DNA of 64,000 bases from Chitinophagales bacterium (GCA_041392475.1 JAWKLZ010000002.1:2054501-2118500); one strand, 5' to 3'; shown: positions 7,681-15,907, counted from the stretch's first letter. Notes: a model not told the origin generated them from the letters alone. Translations and numbers: made by a program.

Positions 7681-10218
7681 ATGAGATTTTTCATCTTTTC
7701 CCTATTATTATTTTTCAGTAGCATATCCCTTATAGGACAAACAACCTATCAAAAAACCTATGGTACGTCAAGCACAGATGAGGTTGCCTTTGGAGGGGTA
7801 TCCACAGAATCTGGCGATATATTGCTTCTTAATAGAGTCCAAAGCTCCGAGAATGGTACTTATGATATGCAGCTTTTGAGGCTTGATAAAGATGGCGAAC
7901 AGTTGTGGTCGAAAGACTATCCAACAGCCGATTTCAACGAAGAAATTTTGAACCTGTACGCTTTGCCATCGGGAGGTTATCTGCTCACAGCCAGATTGAA
8001 GAAAAAAGACAGAAGTTTTGGAGGGCTGGTGATTCAGGTAGATGCACTTGGAGAAATAATATGGATGAACACAAGTGACTTATCTAATAAATATCTGATA
8101 GCTACTGCAATAGGTGAAAATGGGGATTTTGTTTTCCTAACATTGGAGGAGGAATCCTTTCATCTTTTGGCGATGGACAACACCCAAAACATTGTATGGG
8201 AAAAAGAGCTTTCAGACTCTGAACTAACACTTCTTGACTTCAATAGCATTGCAGCTGCCAGTGATGGTGGATACATTCTTTCTGGAACAGGGCATTTGGT
8301 AACAGAGCAGGATAGACTTATGTTACTGTATAAGGTAGATGGACAGGGAAATAGAGAGTGGTACCGACTTCAAGCAGAGCACTATGCTGATTCGGTAGGA
8401 GCAGATTCTAACACTCCACAAGGGGAACATGTCATACAAACAAATGACGGAGGTTATCTTCATATTGGGAGAACGAATGGCTGGATTAAGCGAATGGTCT
8501 ATCGGACAGATAGCAATGGAGAAACGATATGGTATGCCGAAGATGGGTCCAGTACTCCCGACAGAATTGATGTGATAGAAAGAACAGATGGAGGTTTTTT
8601 AATTGTTTATGGAGAAAGACTATATTCTTCTAGGGGAGATATAAGCCATATTGACGCTGATGGGAATGTAGGAAGTTACAAGGTTCTTAATTCTGGACTA
8701 ATGGGGCTAATTCCTACGATGGATGAGAGTGGCGATTTTTATGCTTTTGGTGACAGTGGAAGAAGAAGTTTGGATATGGACGCTGCCCTATTTTACTGCA
8801 ATGCTAATCGAGAAGTACAATGGAGTAAAACTTTCGGTCAGACAGGAAACAAACATGAAGATACTGCTATTGGAATGGTAGATATTGCCACTTCAAATGA
8901 TATGCTGGTATTTGGACAATCTGATGCAAATACCGAAGGACAGATTCGTTGGAAGCTATTGAACATCAATAAGCAAACGGGTATTTTAAACTGGGAAAAG
9001 CAGCTTGTAGAAATTCTAAGTTATAGCGGTGAAATCATTTCGCTAACAGACGGAAATTTTCTAGTAAGTGGTATTGCTTTTCCCGATATCATGGGCAATA
9101 TCCATACCCGTTATATGAAAATCAATGCAAATGGGGATTCACTTTGGGTGACAGATATAGAAAGAGTTGACACTTATAGAACCATTACAGAGACCGAAAA
9201 TGGAGAAATTTTAATTGTTACTCGCAAAAATTTTCAAAACCTTGTGCTTATCAAGTTAGGAAACGATGGACAAATACTCAGCGAAGTGAATTTGCCTTCT
9301 TCTTATGATTTTTTAGATATTTTGTATCTCGGAGACGGAGACAATCGCTTTATTTTAGTTGGAAACGCTTCTGGTTCAATGGGCAGCAATGGAACTCCAA
9401 TGGTAGTAATGGAGATGGATAGCAATGGTACTATTATATGGCAAACCTTATTGGAGGATGATAGTTCTGACTTTAAGAGCCTTACTGCCAAAAAAGTTTT
9501 GCTGTCTCAGTCTGGAAAATTACTTGTCGTTGGTCAAAAATCCTTTGACAATTCTACTAAAAATAAAATCCATCTGTCATGTTTGTCCACAGACGGAAAT
9601 ATTCAATGGGAAAAAGACATTGCAGAATTGGACAAATCTATTTCAGTAGTAGATTTACTCGAAACTCCTTCTGGCAACATTGCAGTTTTGTTCAACTCCC
9701 TTGAAGAGATTTACAGAGCTAACTTCTCTCTGACGGGATTGATTTCTCGAACACAGTCAAGCAATATTCTTCAAACAGATGCCAATGGGGAATTGATATG
9801 GTCAAAGAAATACGGGAGTGATATTGGTTATGGAACTGAACTTTTTGATTTTAAACTGGCAGAAAACGGAGGTTTTATAGCTGTTGGCTATATTGATTAT
9901 CAAAATTCAAGAGACATATATGTTTTCAAAACGGATGAAGATGGGCTACTCACGTCAATCAGCCCACTTCAAAAAAACGCTTTTGATTTTCGTGTTTTCC
10001 CCAATCCAAGCTCAGGAAATTTTCAAATCCAGTTGTCAGACAAGTCCCATACACCTATTAATGTTAGTATCTTCGATTCAACAGGCAAAAAGCACTTCAA
10101 TACAAAGCTCATTCATTTGAATGAAAAGCTGAACCTTTCGTCTCTACCCAAAGGCATCTATTTATTGCAGCTAAGTGACGGAGAACAGTTTGTCGTAGAA
10201 AGGTTGGTGATAGAATAG
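7681..10218 (+). CDS. Type IX-secreted repeat (beta-propeller-like) protein
   Basis: This 845-residue protein has a signal peptide (MRFFIFSLLLFFSSISLIGQ). Its long body holds about a dozen loosely repeated units of the type 'dG.GeilW.k.y...' (for example DKDGEQLWSKDYP, TDANGELIWSKKYG). Such repeats are usual for beta-propeller-like surface proteins. The final 75 residues (FRVFPNPSSGNFQIQL to the end) are a type A Por sorting domain, with the FPNP motif and a terminal KGIYLLQL beta strand. The protein should cross the outer membrane through the type IX secretion system and be anchored or released. The specific role is unknown. The neighbours give no functional hint. Confidence 0.85.
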   Translation: MRFFIFSLLLFFSSISLIGQTTYQKTYGTSSTDEVAFGGVSTESGDILLLNRVQSSENGTYDMQLLRLDKDGEQLWSKDYPTADFNEEILNLYALPSGGYLLTARLKKKDRSFGGLVIQVDALGEIIWMNTSDLSNKYLIATAIGENGDFVFLTLEEESFHLLAMDNTQNIVWEKELSDSELTLLDFNSIAAASDGGYILSGTGHLVTEQDRLMLLYKVDGQGNREWYRLQAEHYADSVGADSNTPQGEHVIQTNDGGYLHIGRTNGWIKRMVYRTDSNGETIWYAEDGSSTPDRIDVIERTDGGFLIVYGERLYSSRGDISHIDADGNVGSYKVLNSGLMGLIPTMDESGDFYAFGDSGRRSLDMDAALFYCNANREVQWSKTFGQTGNKHEDTAIGMVDIATSNDMLVFGQSDANTEGQIRWKLLNINKQTGILNWEKQLVEILSYSGEIISLTDGNFLVSGIAFPDIMGNIHTRYMKINANGDSLWVTDIERVDTYRTITETENGEILIVTRKNFQNLVLIKLGNDGQILSEVNLPSSYDFLDILYLGDGDNRFILVGNASGSMGSNGTPMVVMEMDSNGTIIWQTLLEDDSSDFKSLTAKKVLLSQSGKLLVVGQKSFDNSTKNKIHLSCLSTDGNIQWEKDIAELDKSISVVDLLETPSGNIAVLFNSLEEIYRANFSLTGLISRTQSSNILQTDANGELIWSKKYGSDIGYGTELFDFKLAENGGFIAVGYIDYQNSRDIYVFKTDEDGLLTSISPLQKNAFDFRVFPNPSSGNFQIQLSDKSHTPINVSIFDSTGKKHFNTKLIHLNEKLNLSSLPKGIYLLQLSDGEQFVVERLVIE

Positions 10219-10235
10219 TTTTCTCGCATTGCCCT

Positions 10236-11030
10236 TTATTTCCCAAACTGATATTGCAGCCCCAAACTGATGGCATTGGTATTTGAAACGATGTTGTTTT
10301 TGCCGCCATGAACGATTTGCATCCCGATGCCCAATTGACTTTCAGCCGTAAAGGTGACTCCTTTCAAGACCCTCAATGACAAACCCGCTTCGCCATACAA
10401 GCGAGTATAGGTACTTGCACTTGCTTTAGTATCCATATTTTCTATATCGCTTCCCCACGCCAACATTCTATTGTTGAAAGTCGTGCCGATGTTTGCGCCA
10501 GGCCCTGCATATAGATTGATAATACTGCCAATTCTTTTTTTGAAAAAATAGGTAGCTGACAGCATCAATTCGTTTTCAATCAAACAGTAGGTCAAGTTGT
10601 GCCATTGTCTGTTGTCATCAAAACCATAATAATCCAGCATTAACTCTCTATCCAAAGTCATGCTTAAGCCCAATCGAAGTTCTTGGTTCAGATTGCGCCT
10701 TTGTTGCTTGTAGTCAAAAGGATGCAAAGAAACATAAGCCCCGAATCGTCCACCTTCCATTTCAGCAATATAATTTTCGTTTGCCTTCAAATCACCCATA
10801 CCAATAGAGGGAATCACGCCGCCACGAATCATGCTTTCCAAGCCTTTTTGAGTAATATTGGTGTAATTATCAATGTAACTTCCAGTATAAACTCCAATAT
10901 TGGCAAGTTTCCACTTTTTGATTTTGGGAGTGCTGTTCTCTGAATTCGGAATAGTTTGTTGAGCCTGAACAAATTGAAGGGAAATAAAAATGCAGAAAGT
11001 CCAGAGTAGAAATTTGTAGGATGTTTTCAT
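10236..11030 (-). CDS. Outer-membrane beta-barrel-like protein
   Basis: This 264-residue protein has a signal peptide ending near QFVQAQ (residue 24). The body alternates hydrophobic and polar residues in short strands (LNQELRLGLSMTLD, ELMLSATYFFKK, VTFTAESQLGIGMQIV). It finishes with a strand ending in an aromatic/Gly pattern (AISLGLQYQFGK), as in small outer-membrane barrels. I do not recognise a named family. It follows mce on the same strand after 128 nt and has its own promoter (11123-11154), so it is probably expressed separately. Confidence 0.65.
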   Translation of the reverse strand: MKTSYKFLLWTFCIFISLQFVQAQQTIPNSENSTPKIKKWKLANIGVYTGSYIDNYTNITQKGLESMIRGGVIPSIGMGDLKANENYIAEMEGGRFGAYVSLHPFDYKQQRRNLNQELRLGLSMTLDRELMLDYYGFDDNRQWHNLTYCLIENELMLSATYFFKKRIGSIINLYAGPGANIGTTFNNRMLAWGSDIENMDTKASASTYTRLYGEAGLSLRVLKGVTFTAESQLGIGMQIVHGGKNNIVSNTNAISLGLQYQFGK

Positions 11031-11122
11031 TTTGAGAATGATTTTGAATTAAAGAAAAAAGGTTTTTGTTTAAAGTAAAAAACGCATAGGCTAGAAAATA
11101 CGTTGCTATTTTTTGTTTTCTT

Positions 11123-11154
11123 CAAAGGTAAATTACTTCAATGGAGGCTGCAAT
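11123..11154 (-). promoter_or_regulatory. Promoter of the outer-membrane barrel gene
   Basis: Read on the minus strand, ATTG (11154-11151) is followed after exactly 20 nt by TACCTTTG (11130-11123). This is the Bacteroidota -33/-7 layout, with the same 20-nt spacing as both rpsL promoters in this window. It lies about 92 nt before the gene start. Confidence 0.6.
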
Positions 11155-11158
11155 TACA

Positions 11159-11587
11159 TTATTTGGACTTTATTCTATTGTCTTCATCAATCTCCTGACA
11201 CAACTCCACCAAAACCCCGCTGCAATCTTTGGGATGCACAAAACACACCAGCTTATTATCAGCCCCTCGTTTTGGTTTTTCGTTCAATAATCTAAAGCCA
11301 TCTGCCTTCAACTGCTGCATTGCCGCTTCAATGTTTTCAACCGCATACGCAATGTGGTGCATTCCTTCCCCTTGTCGGGCAATAAACTTTCCAATCGCAC
11401 TATCTGGATTCGTGGATTCCAATAGTTCTATTTTGTTGGGACCTACTTGGAAGAAAGAAGTGCGAACCGACTCACTTTCCACCTCTTCAATTTTGTAGTG
11501 AGGTGCACCCAATAATTTGGCATACAATTCATTAGCCGCTTCTAAGTTTTTTACTGCAATGCCGATGTGTTCTATTTTGTCAAACAT
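11159..11587 (-). CDS. mce: Methylmalonyl-CoA epimerase
   Basis: This 142-residue vicinal-oxygen-chelate protein interconverts (2R)- and (2S)-methylmalonyl-CoA in propionyl-CoA/succinyl-CoA metabolism. Two beta-alpha-beta-beta-beta modules are visible. IEHIGIAVKNLEAA carries metal ligand His7, the middle carries NKIELLE, GEGMHHIAYAVENIEAA starts the second module, and GVLVELCQ ends it with a metal-binding Glu. Length and motifs match the family well. The mutase genes are not adjacent. It is divergent from iscS across 118 nt that contain a perfect palindrome. Confidence 0.92.
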   Translation of the reverse strand: MFDKIEHIGIAVKNLEAANELYAKLLGAPHYKIEEVESESVRTSFFQVGPNKIELLESTNPDSAIGKFIARQGEGMHHIAYAVENIEAAMQQLKADGFRLLNEKPKRGADNKLVCFVHPKDCSGVLVELCQEIDEDNRIKSK

Positions 11588-11607
11588 AAACTACTTTTTT
11601 GCTGCTT

Positions 11608-11626
11608 ATTTAGAAAGTTTCTAAAT
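11608..11626. promoter_or_regulatory. 19-bp palindromic operator candidate upstream of iscS
   Basis: ATTTAGAAAGTTTCTAAAT is a perfect inverted repeat with a single central base. Its left half-site ATTTAGAAA is repeated at 11642-11650, just before the iscS -7 box. The position between divergent mce and iscS suits a repressor site. No iscR or Rrf2-type gene is in the window, so the binding protein is unknown. Confidence 0.5.
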
Positions 11627-11655
11627 TAATGCGAACTATTTATTTAGAAAACTGT

Positions 11656-11663
11656 TACTTTTG
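11656..11663 (+). promoter_or_regulatory. -7 box of the iscS promoter
   Basis: TACTTTTG is an exact TAnnTTTG match 42 nt before the iscS start codon. No good -33 element is visible at the expected distance. The repeated half-site at 11642-11650 would overlap the spacer. Confidence 0.55.
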
Positions 11664-11705
11664 CTGATTGAAGATGGTAAAACAACACAAAATTAAGATA
11701 AAATT

Positions 11706-12932
11706 ATGTCAGGTTTAAAGTTACCGATTTATTTAGACAATAGTGCAACGACCCCTACTGACCCAAGGGTTGTGGAAACGATGATACCTTATTTTTATGA
11801 AAAAATGGGGAATGCTTCTAGCCGAAACCATCCTTTTGGTTGGGTTGCAGAAGAGGCTGTGGACTATGCACGTGAACAAATTGCTCAGTTGATTGGCGCA
11901 AGCAGTTCTAAAGAAATCATTTTTACTTCGGGTGCTACGGAAGCTGACAACTTGGCTCTCAAGGGAGTGGCAGATATGTATGCCCGACGAGGCAATCATA
12001 TCATTACAGTAAAAACCGAACACAAAGCAGTTTTGGACACTTGCAAGCAGTTAGAAAAAGAAGGCTGTACAGTGACTTATTTGGAAGTTGGTTCAGATGG
12101 TTTGATTACGCCTGAGCAAGTGCGTGAGGCCATGACCGACAAAACCATTTTGGTGTCTGTAATGATGGTCAACAATGAGTTGGGAGTTCGTCAGCCAATT
12201 GAAGAAATCGCCAAAGTAGCGCATGAAGGTGGTGCTTTGTTTATGTCCGATGCAACACAAGCTGTGGGTAAAATTCCTGTGGATGTTGAAGCAATGGGTA
12301 TTGATTTGATGGCTTTTACAGCCCACAAAATGTACGGCCCTAAAGGTATTGGAGCTTTGTATGTGCGTCGCAAAAGACCAAGAGTAAAAGTGACTGCACA
12401 GATGGACGGCGGCGGTCATGAAAGAGGGATGCGTTCTGGAACTTTGAATGTGCCTGGCATCGTTGGTTTTGGCAAAGCGGCAGAATTGGCTCGCTTGGAA
12501 ATGGATGAAGAAAGCAAAAGATTGCGGTACTTGCGTGACAAATTGGAGAACGAATTGATGCAAATGGAGGAAACCTATTTGAATGGTCACCCTGACCATC
12601 GTGTTCCACACATCTCCAATATTTCCTTCAAATATGTGGAAGGGGAAGGTCTGATGATGGGCTTTAATCAAGAAATTGCGGTTTCTTCTGGTTCGGCTTG
12701 TACTTCGGCTTCTTTAGAGCCTTCTTATGTGTTGATTGCCTTAGGATTGGACGACGAATTGGCGCACTCTTCTCTTCGATTCAGTTTGGGGCGTTTTACC
12801 ACCGAAGAACAGATTGATTACGCTATCGAAAAGGTGAGAAATGCGGTGAACCGCATGAGAGATTTGAGTCCGCTTTGGGAAATGTACAAAGAAGGAATCG
12901 ATGTTTCTACGGTTGAATGGGCGGAGCATTAA
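11706..12932 (+). CDS. iscS: Cysteine desulfurase IscS
   Basis: This 408-residue PLP enzyme removes sulfur from cysteine and delivers it to IscU for Fe-S cluster assembly. The start LPIYLDNSATTPTDPRV and the FTSGATEADNLALKG block are typical of the group. The PLP lysine is K208 in FTAHKMYGPKG. The catalytic loop Cys is C332 in SSGSACTSASLEPS, with the long mobile loop of class I (IscS/NifS) enzymes. The conserved length and C-terminus support IscS rather than SufS. It heads iscS-iscU-iscA, but 146 nt with an inverted-repeat element separate it from iscU. Confidence 0.95.
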   Translation: MSGLKLPIYLDNSATTPTDPRVVETMIPYFYEKMGNASSRNHPFGWVAEEAVDYAREQIAQLIGASSSKEIIFTSGATEADNLALKGVADMYARRGNHIITVKTEHKAVLDTCKQLEKEGCTVTYLEVGSDGLITPEQVREAMTDKTILVSVMMVNNELGVRQPIEEIAKVAHEGGALFMSDATQAVGKIPVDVEAMGIDLMAFTAHKMYGPKGIGALYVRRKRPRVKVTAQMDGGGHERGMRSGTLNVPGIVGFGKAAELARLEMDEESKRLRYLRDKLENELMQMEETYLNGHPDHRVPHISNISFKYVEGEGLMMGFNQEIAVSSGSACTSASLEPSYVLIALGLDDELAHSSLRFSLGRFTTEEQIDYAIEKVRNAVNRMRDLSPLWEMYKEGIDVSTVEWAEH

Positions 12933-12952
12933 TGAATGACTTTTGCATAAAT

Positions 12953-13027
12953 ACTTTTGAAGTTTATTTTTTGTAAATAGTTGATTTTCTTCATAAAAAC
13001 AGATTTTCCAAATAAAACTCCAAAAGT
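12953..13027. repeat. 75-nt inverted-repeat element, copy B
   Basis: ACTTTTGAAGTTTATTTT at the left end is an imperfect inverse of the right end, AAATAAAACTCCAAAAGT. The element fills most of the iscS-iscU gap. Length, end sequence and the 3' flank AAGTCTA resemble the element at 6715-6791. In RNA it could form a long hairpin that partly uncouples iscU from iscS, which is inference. Confidence 0.5.
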
Positions 13028-13078
13028 CTAAATCAAATTCAAATAAAATAAATTTAACAAAAATAAAATAACAATATC

Positions 13079-13498
13079 ATGGCATATTCAGAAAAAGTAT
13101 TGGATCATTACAACAACCCTCGCAACGTAGGAACTTTGGACAAAAGCAACAAAAACGTTGGTACAGGATTGGTAGGTGCGCCCGAATGTGGCGATGTGAT
13201 GCGTCTTCAAATTGAAGTGGAAGAAGGTACTGGCTTGATTAAAGATGCAAAATTCAAAACATTTGGTTGTGGTTCTGCAATTGCGTCTTCTTCTTTGGCT
13301 ACGGAGTGGTTGAAGGGAAAAACTGTGGATGAAGCGATTGGTATTGACAACATGGACATCGTGGAAGAATTGAACTTGCCACCTGTAAAAATTCACTGTT
13401 CTGTATTGGCAGAAGATGCAATCAAAGCGGCAATCAATGACTACCGAGTGAAACAGGGCTTAGAGCCAATTGAACAAGAACACTCTATCGTACATTAA
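13079..13498 (+). CDS. iscU: Fe-S cluster scaffold IscU
   Basis: This 139-residue scaffold protein assembles [2Fe-2S] clusters. The three ligand cysteines are visible: C37 in APECGDVM (with D39), C64 in TFGCGSAIASS and C107 in KIHCSVLAEDAI. Directly before C107 is LPPVK (residues 100-104), the known HscA recognition motif. This matches the HscA gene at the start of the window. The protein is close to proteobacterial IscU in length and sequence and distinct from SufU and Nfu types. Confidence 0.95.
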   Translation: MAYSEKVLDHYNNPRNVGTLDKSNKNVGTGLVGAPECGDVMRLQIEVEEGTGLIKDAKFKTFGCGSAIASSSLATEWLKGKTVDEAIGIDNMDIVEELNLPPVKIHCSVLAEDAIKAAINDYRVKQGLEPIEQEHSIVH

Positions 13499-13613
13499 AT
13501 TGTTAAATGGCTGAATTGCTTTATTGTCGAATGGCTAAATAGTTGAAGTGTATTGAGTAAACTGTGTAGCCGTGAAGCAATCTAACAATTTAACAATCTA
13601 ACCATAAAACAAT
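13499..13613. repeat. Octamer-phased inverted repeat between iscU and iscA
   Basis: The left arm (13499-13546) reads as six consecutive 8-nt units beginning ATTG, ATGG or ATAG (ATTGTTAA, ATGGCTGA, ATTGCTTT, ATTGTCGA and so on). The right arm (13577-13613) is the same kind of array inverted (CTAACAAT, TTAACAAT, CTAACCAT, AAAACAAT). It ends 8 nt before the iscA start codon. The arms could fold as an imperfect hairpin with a loop of about 30 nt. Related arrays occur at 13994-14063, 54688-54990 and 62693-62740. Confidence 0.7.
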
Positions 13614-13621
13614 CTTATTTT

Positions 13622-13948
13622 ATGATTTTCATTAGCGAAGAAGCAAAGAAGCAAGTTAAAAAATTGAAGGAAGATGCGGGTATTGGCGAAGATTATTTCG
13701 TGAGGGTATCTGTGGTAGGAGGAGGCTGTTCGGGTTTGTCCTACAAAATGGATTTTGACAATGAATCTAAACCCAATGACCAAGTTTTTGAAGACAAAGG
13801 TGAAAAATTGGTGACAGACCTTCGCAGCTTCTTATATGTTTGTGGAACGACTTTGGAGTTTTCTCGTGGTTTAGACGGCAAAGGTTTTCACTTTAGCAAT
13901 CCAAATGCTTCCCGTTCTTGTGGATGCGGTGAAAGTTTTGCAGTTTGA
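13622..13948 (+). CDS. iscA: A-type Fe-S carrier IscA (HesB family)
   Basis: This 108-residue HesB/IscA-family protein carries Fe-S clusters to target enzymes. The ligand cysteines are C36 in GGGCSGLSYKMDFD and C100/C102 in the C-terminal SCGCGESF. It is the third gene of the isc cluster and starts 8 nt after an octamer repeat array. SufA and ErpA share this fold; linkage to iscS-iscU favours IscA. A long hairpin terminator follows. Confidence 0.9.
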   Translation: MIFISEEAKKQVKKLKEDAGIGEDYFVRVSVVGGGCSGLSYKMDFDNESKPNDQVFEDKGEKLVTDLRSFLYVCGTTLEFSRGLDGKGFHFSNPNASRSCGCGESFAV

Positions 13949-13993
13949 TTTTCAAGATGTAAGGCGAGATATACAAGACAACAGATTTGAAGT

Positions 13994-14069
13994 AATGGTG
14001 GAATTGTAAAATGGTAGGATTGAATTTGATGATTCAGTTGTACCATTTTGCAGTTTCACCATTTTTTGT
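13994..14069. terminator. Long hairpin terminator after iscA, built from octamer units
   Basis: The 23-nt arm at 13994-14016 pairs with 14041-14063 at 20 of 23 positions. The three differences are transitions that would remain G-U pairs in RNA. A 24-nt loop separates the arms, and T-rich sequence follows. Both arms read as 8-nt units (ATGGTGGA, ATTGTAAA, ATGGTAGG). It separates the convergent iscA and DUF4058 genes and may work in both directions. Confidence 0.65.
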
Positions 14070-14082
14070 TTTCCTTCCTATT

Positions 14083-14865
14083 TCAATTTTCCTTTACCAG
14101 CCCTTTTATCCATTCCCATTCTTCTTCTGGTAGTTTTGGAGGTGGTGGTTCAGAGTTGTAATCAATAGAAATATCGTAGCCTGCATCCTCATATACCTCC
14201 TCAATCGCTTTTTGAAGGTTTAAGGGTACATCTTTGTCTTCCCTCAAAAGTGGAACAGGTACAACTGGAAGTGCATTCTCTAATTTTATTTTCCAAAAGT
14301 CAGTTAGGGCAGATTCTGAACGAGTCAAACCTACTAAATAAGTAGTATCTTCCAATATAGGATGAGAAAGGGGGCGAGTTCCCCTTCGAAGCAAATCAAT
14401 TTCTAAAAGATGTACTTTGGATTGGTGCAGTTTGCGGCGTTTTCGACGATAAGGCTTCAAACCTGGCACACGCTTATTGACAGGAGATAATATTTCAATA
14501 ACTGTAATCAACCGATTGGTAGCAGCATCTTTTATTTCTATAACAGGAATACGAACTTTTACAGAGGTCAATGTCGGAACAGATACCGAAACAGGAGAAA
14601 GAGTTTGGGTATGTCCATCATCAAATACATATTTTTTTAACTTTACGTCTTTTTTACGAAGCAAAACGCCTACATCGGGATACATAATCCCCACATCTTC
14701 AGATGGATTGGTATCTTCTATGGTGTATTGTTCGAGGCGAGCCACATATTTGGGACGAAGCAAGGGGGTTAGTTGTTCTCGAATTTTGTAAGCAAGAGCG
14801 TGGTGGACATCTGACCATAGATAACCTTCCAAATAAGGATCCATTCCTGGAAAAATATAAGCCAT
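14083..14865 (-). CDS. DUF4058 family protein
   Basis: I start this protein (about 260 residues) at the internal Met of MAYIFPGMDPYLEGYLWSDVHHALA, because the family characteristically begins with a FPGMDPYLE motif at the N-terminus. The upstream 11 codons are probably not translated. Further family blocks are YPDVGVLLRKK and the basic VIEILSPVNKRVPGLKPYRRKRRKLHQSKVHLLEIDLLRRG, which recalls a nuclease-like core ('EILSP.NK' and 'E.DLLR.G'). DUF4058 is frequent in cyanobacteria, Chloroflexi and planctomycetes, and its function is unknown. It lies 70 nt after the DUF434 gene on the same strand. Confidence 0.8.
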   Translation of the reverse strand: MAYIFPGMDPYLEGYLWSDVHHALAYKIREQLTPLLRPKYVARLEQYTIEDTNPSEDVGIMYPDVGVLLRKKDVKLKKYVFDDGHTQTLSPVSVSVPTLTSVKVRIPVIEIKDAATNRLITVIEILSPVNKRVPGLKPYRRKRRKLHQSKVHLLEIDLLRRGTRPLSHPILEDTTYLVGLTRSESALTDFWKIKLENALPVVPVPLLREDKDVPLNLQKAIEEVYEDAGYDISIDYNSEPPPPKLPEEEWEWIKGLVKEN

Positions 14866-14935
14866 ATCATTGATTGTTTGCTGTTTAGTTGAAAACAATA
14901 GAAAGAATCAAAAAGTTGTAGAGGAGGGAGGCGTT

Positions 14936-15676
14936 CTATGTTTGAGGACTGCAACTTAAATCTATCAAATTTAGCAGATTTATGTGTTTGTCCATAATGT
15001 ATGCCCCCAAATTGAACCACTTTTTTGCGCCCTCCAATACCATACTATCTGCCGAAACCACAATGTTGTCTATGGAAGGGGAAACAATCAGCTCTTTATC
15101 AGGGTTATAGACCAACTGCACATCCCAATCCAAACCTTTTCCTTCAATGACCTCATATATCAAAGTCTTCAATCTGCCACTATTGGAAACAGGTTTGTCA
15201 AAATACCAAGTCGCTTTCTCTACCTTCAATTCCTTCAATGTCTGTCCAACTAACTCAATGGCTTCAATGGTTTCCGACACCCTTTTGTAGGTGCCATGCA
15301 CACTTGCCAAATCTCGACGGCTGCCATCTTGTCCTTTGAAGATAAAACCGCCCGATAAGGCACTTTCGATGGTAATCAACAGATTGAAGCCGTCAATGAA
15401 TACATGGCTGTCCTTCAATGTTTCGATACTGCAATGTTTTTCTTGTCGACTTTTTTGGGAGGCATCCGAGCAAGCTGCGCCTTGTATGGCTTTCCGTTGT
15501 CGCTCGGTGAGTTTGAAGCGGTCGCCCACGAGTTTTAAGGCTGCTTTTTCGGCATAACCTTTAGAGAGCAACCAAGATAAATCACTGGTTGCGGCTTGCA
15601 AAATTGGAGTGAACTTTGGCGCAAAGAGTTTTTGGTCGTTTGGGTGTTGTCCTCGGTGTTTTTGTTTGTTGGGCAT
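14936..15676 (-). CDS. DUF434 domain protein with PIN-like C-terminal part
   Basis: This 246-residue protein has an N-terminal helical DUF434 segment (about residues 20-70; DLSWLLSKGYAEKAALKLVGDRFKLTERQRKAI). It continues into a domain with HVFIDGFNLLITIESALSGG, then ATWYFDKPVSNSGRLK and VSADSMVLEGAKKWFNLG. The buried acidic residues (IDGFN, YFDKP, SADS) recall a PIN/NYN nuclease-like fold. The family is conserved but uncharacterised; a nuclease role is inference. It probably shares a transcript with the DUF4058 gene. Confidence 0.75.
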   Translation of the reverse strand: MPNKQKHRGQHPNDQKLFAPKFTPILQAATSDLSWLLSKGYAEKAALKLVGDRFKLTERQRKAIQGAACSDASQKSRQEKHCSIETLKDSHVFIDGFNLLITIESALSGGFIFKGQDGSRRDLASVHGTYKRVSETIEAIELVGQTLKELKVEKATWYFDKPVSNSGRLKTLIYEVIEGKGLDWDVQLVYNPDKELIVSPSIDNIVVSADSMVLEGAKKWFNLGAYIMDKHINLLNLIDLSCSPQT

Positions 15677-15721
15677 TAAGGCATCAAATTCTTTTGTATA
15701 AAAAACGAACCTATCACTGCC

Positions 15722-15907
15722 TCATAAGTATTTCCCATCAATTTCCAATAGTAGCGTCTTGGAAGTAATAGGTTTTCTATTCCTTTCACCTGTTTCGGGA
15801 TCAAAACTGATTTGACTTTGTGCAAGGGATAGTTCAAGAGTTTTGAAGTCTATATTTTGGGTCTCAAGCCATATAGAAGAAAGGACTAAGGTGATAGCAA
15901 GAAAATA
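15722..15907 (-). pseudogene. Possible remnant of an exported-protein gene
   Basis: A minus-strand open frame of 61 codons begins right after an in-frame TAG and has no ATG, GTG or TTG start. Its translation opens with a hydrophobic run (LAITLVLSSIWL) like the end of a signal peptide, followed by a polar segment with QISFDPETGERN and LLLEIDGKYL. The composition looks coding and it fills an otherwise empty gap. It may be the decayed start of a secreted-protein gene. It could also be chance. Confidence 0.25.

Noticed and set aside
12093..12671. 192-codon minus-strand frame opposite iscS
   Set aside because: His/Phe-rich shadow translation; IscS motifs on the plus strand are complete.
13850..13870. 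ACTTTGGAGTTTT inside iscA as a third copy of the ~75-nt inverted-repeat element
   Set aside because: It encodes conserved IscA residues (TTLEF) and has no inverted partner nearby.
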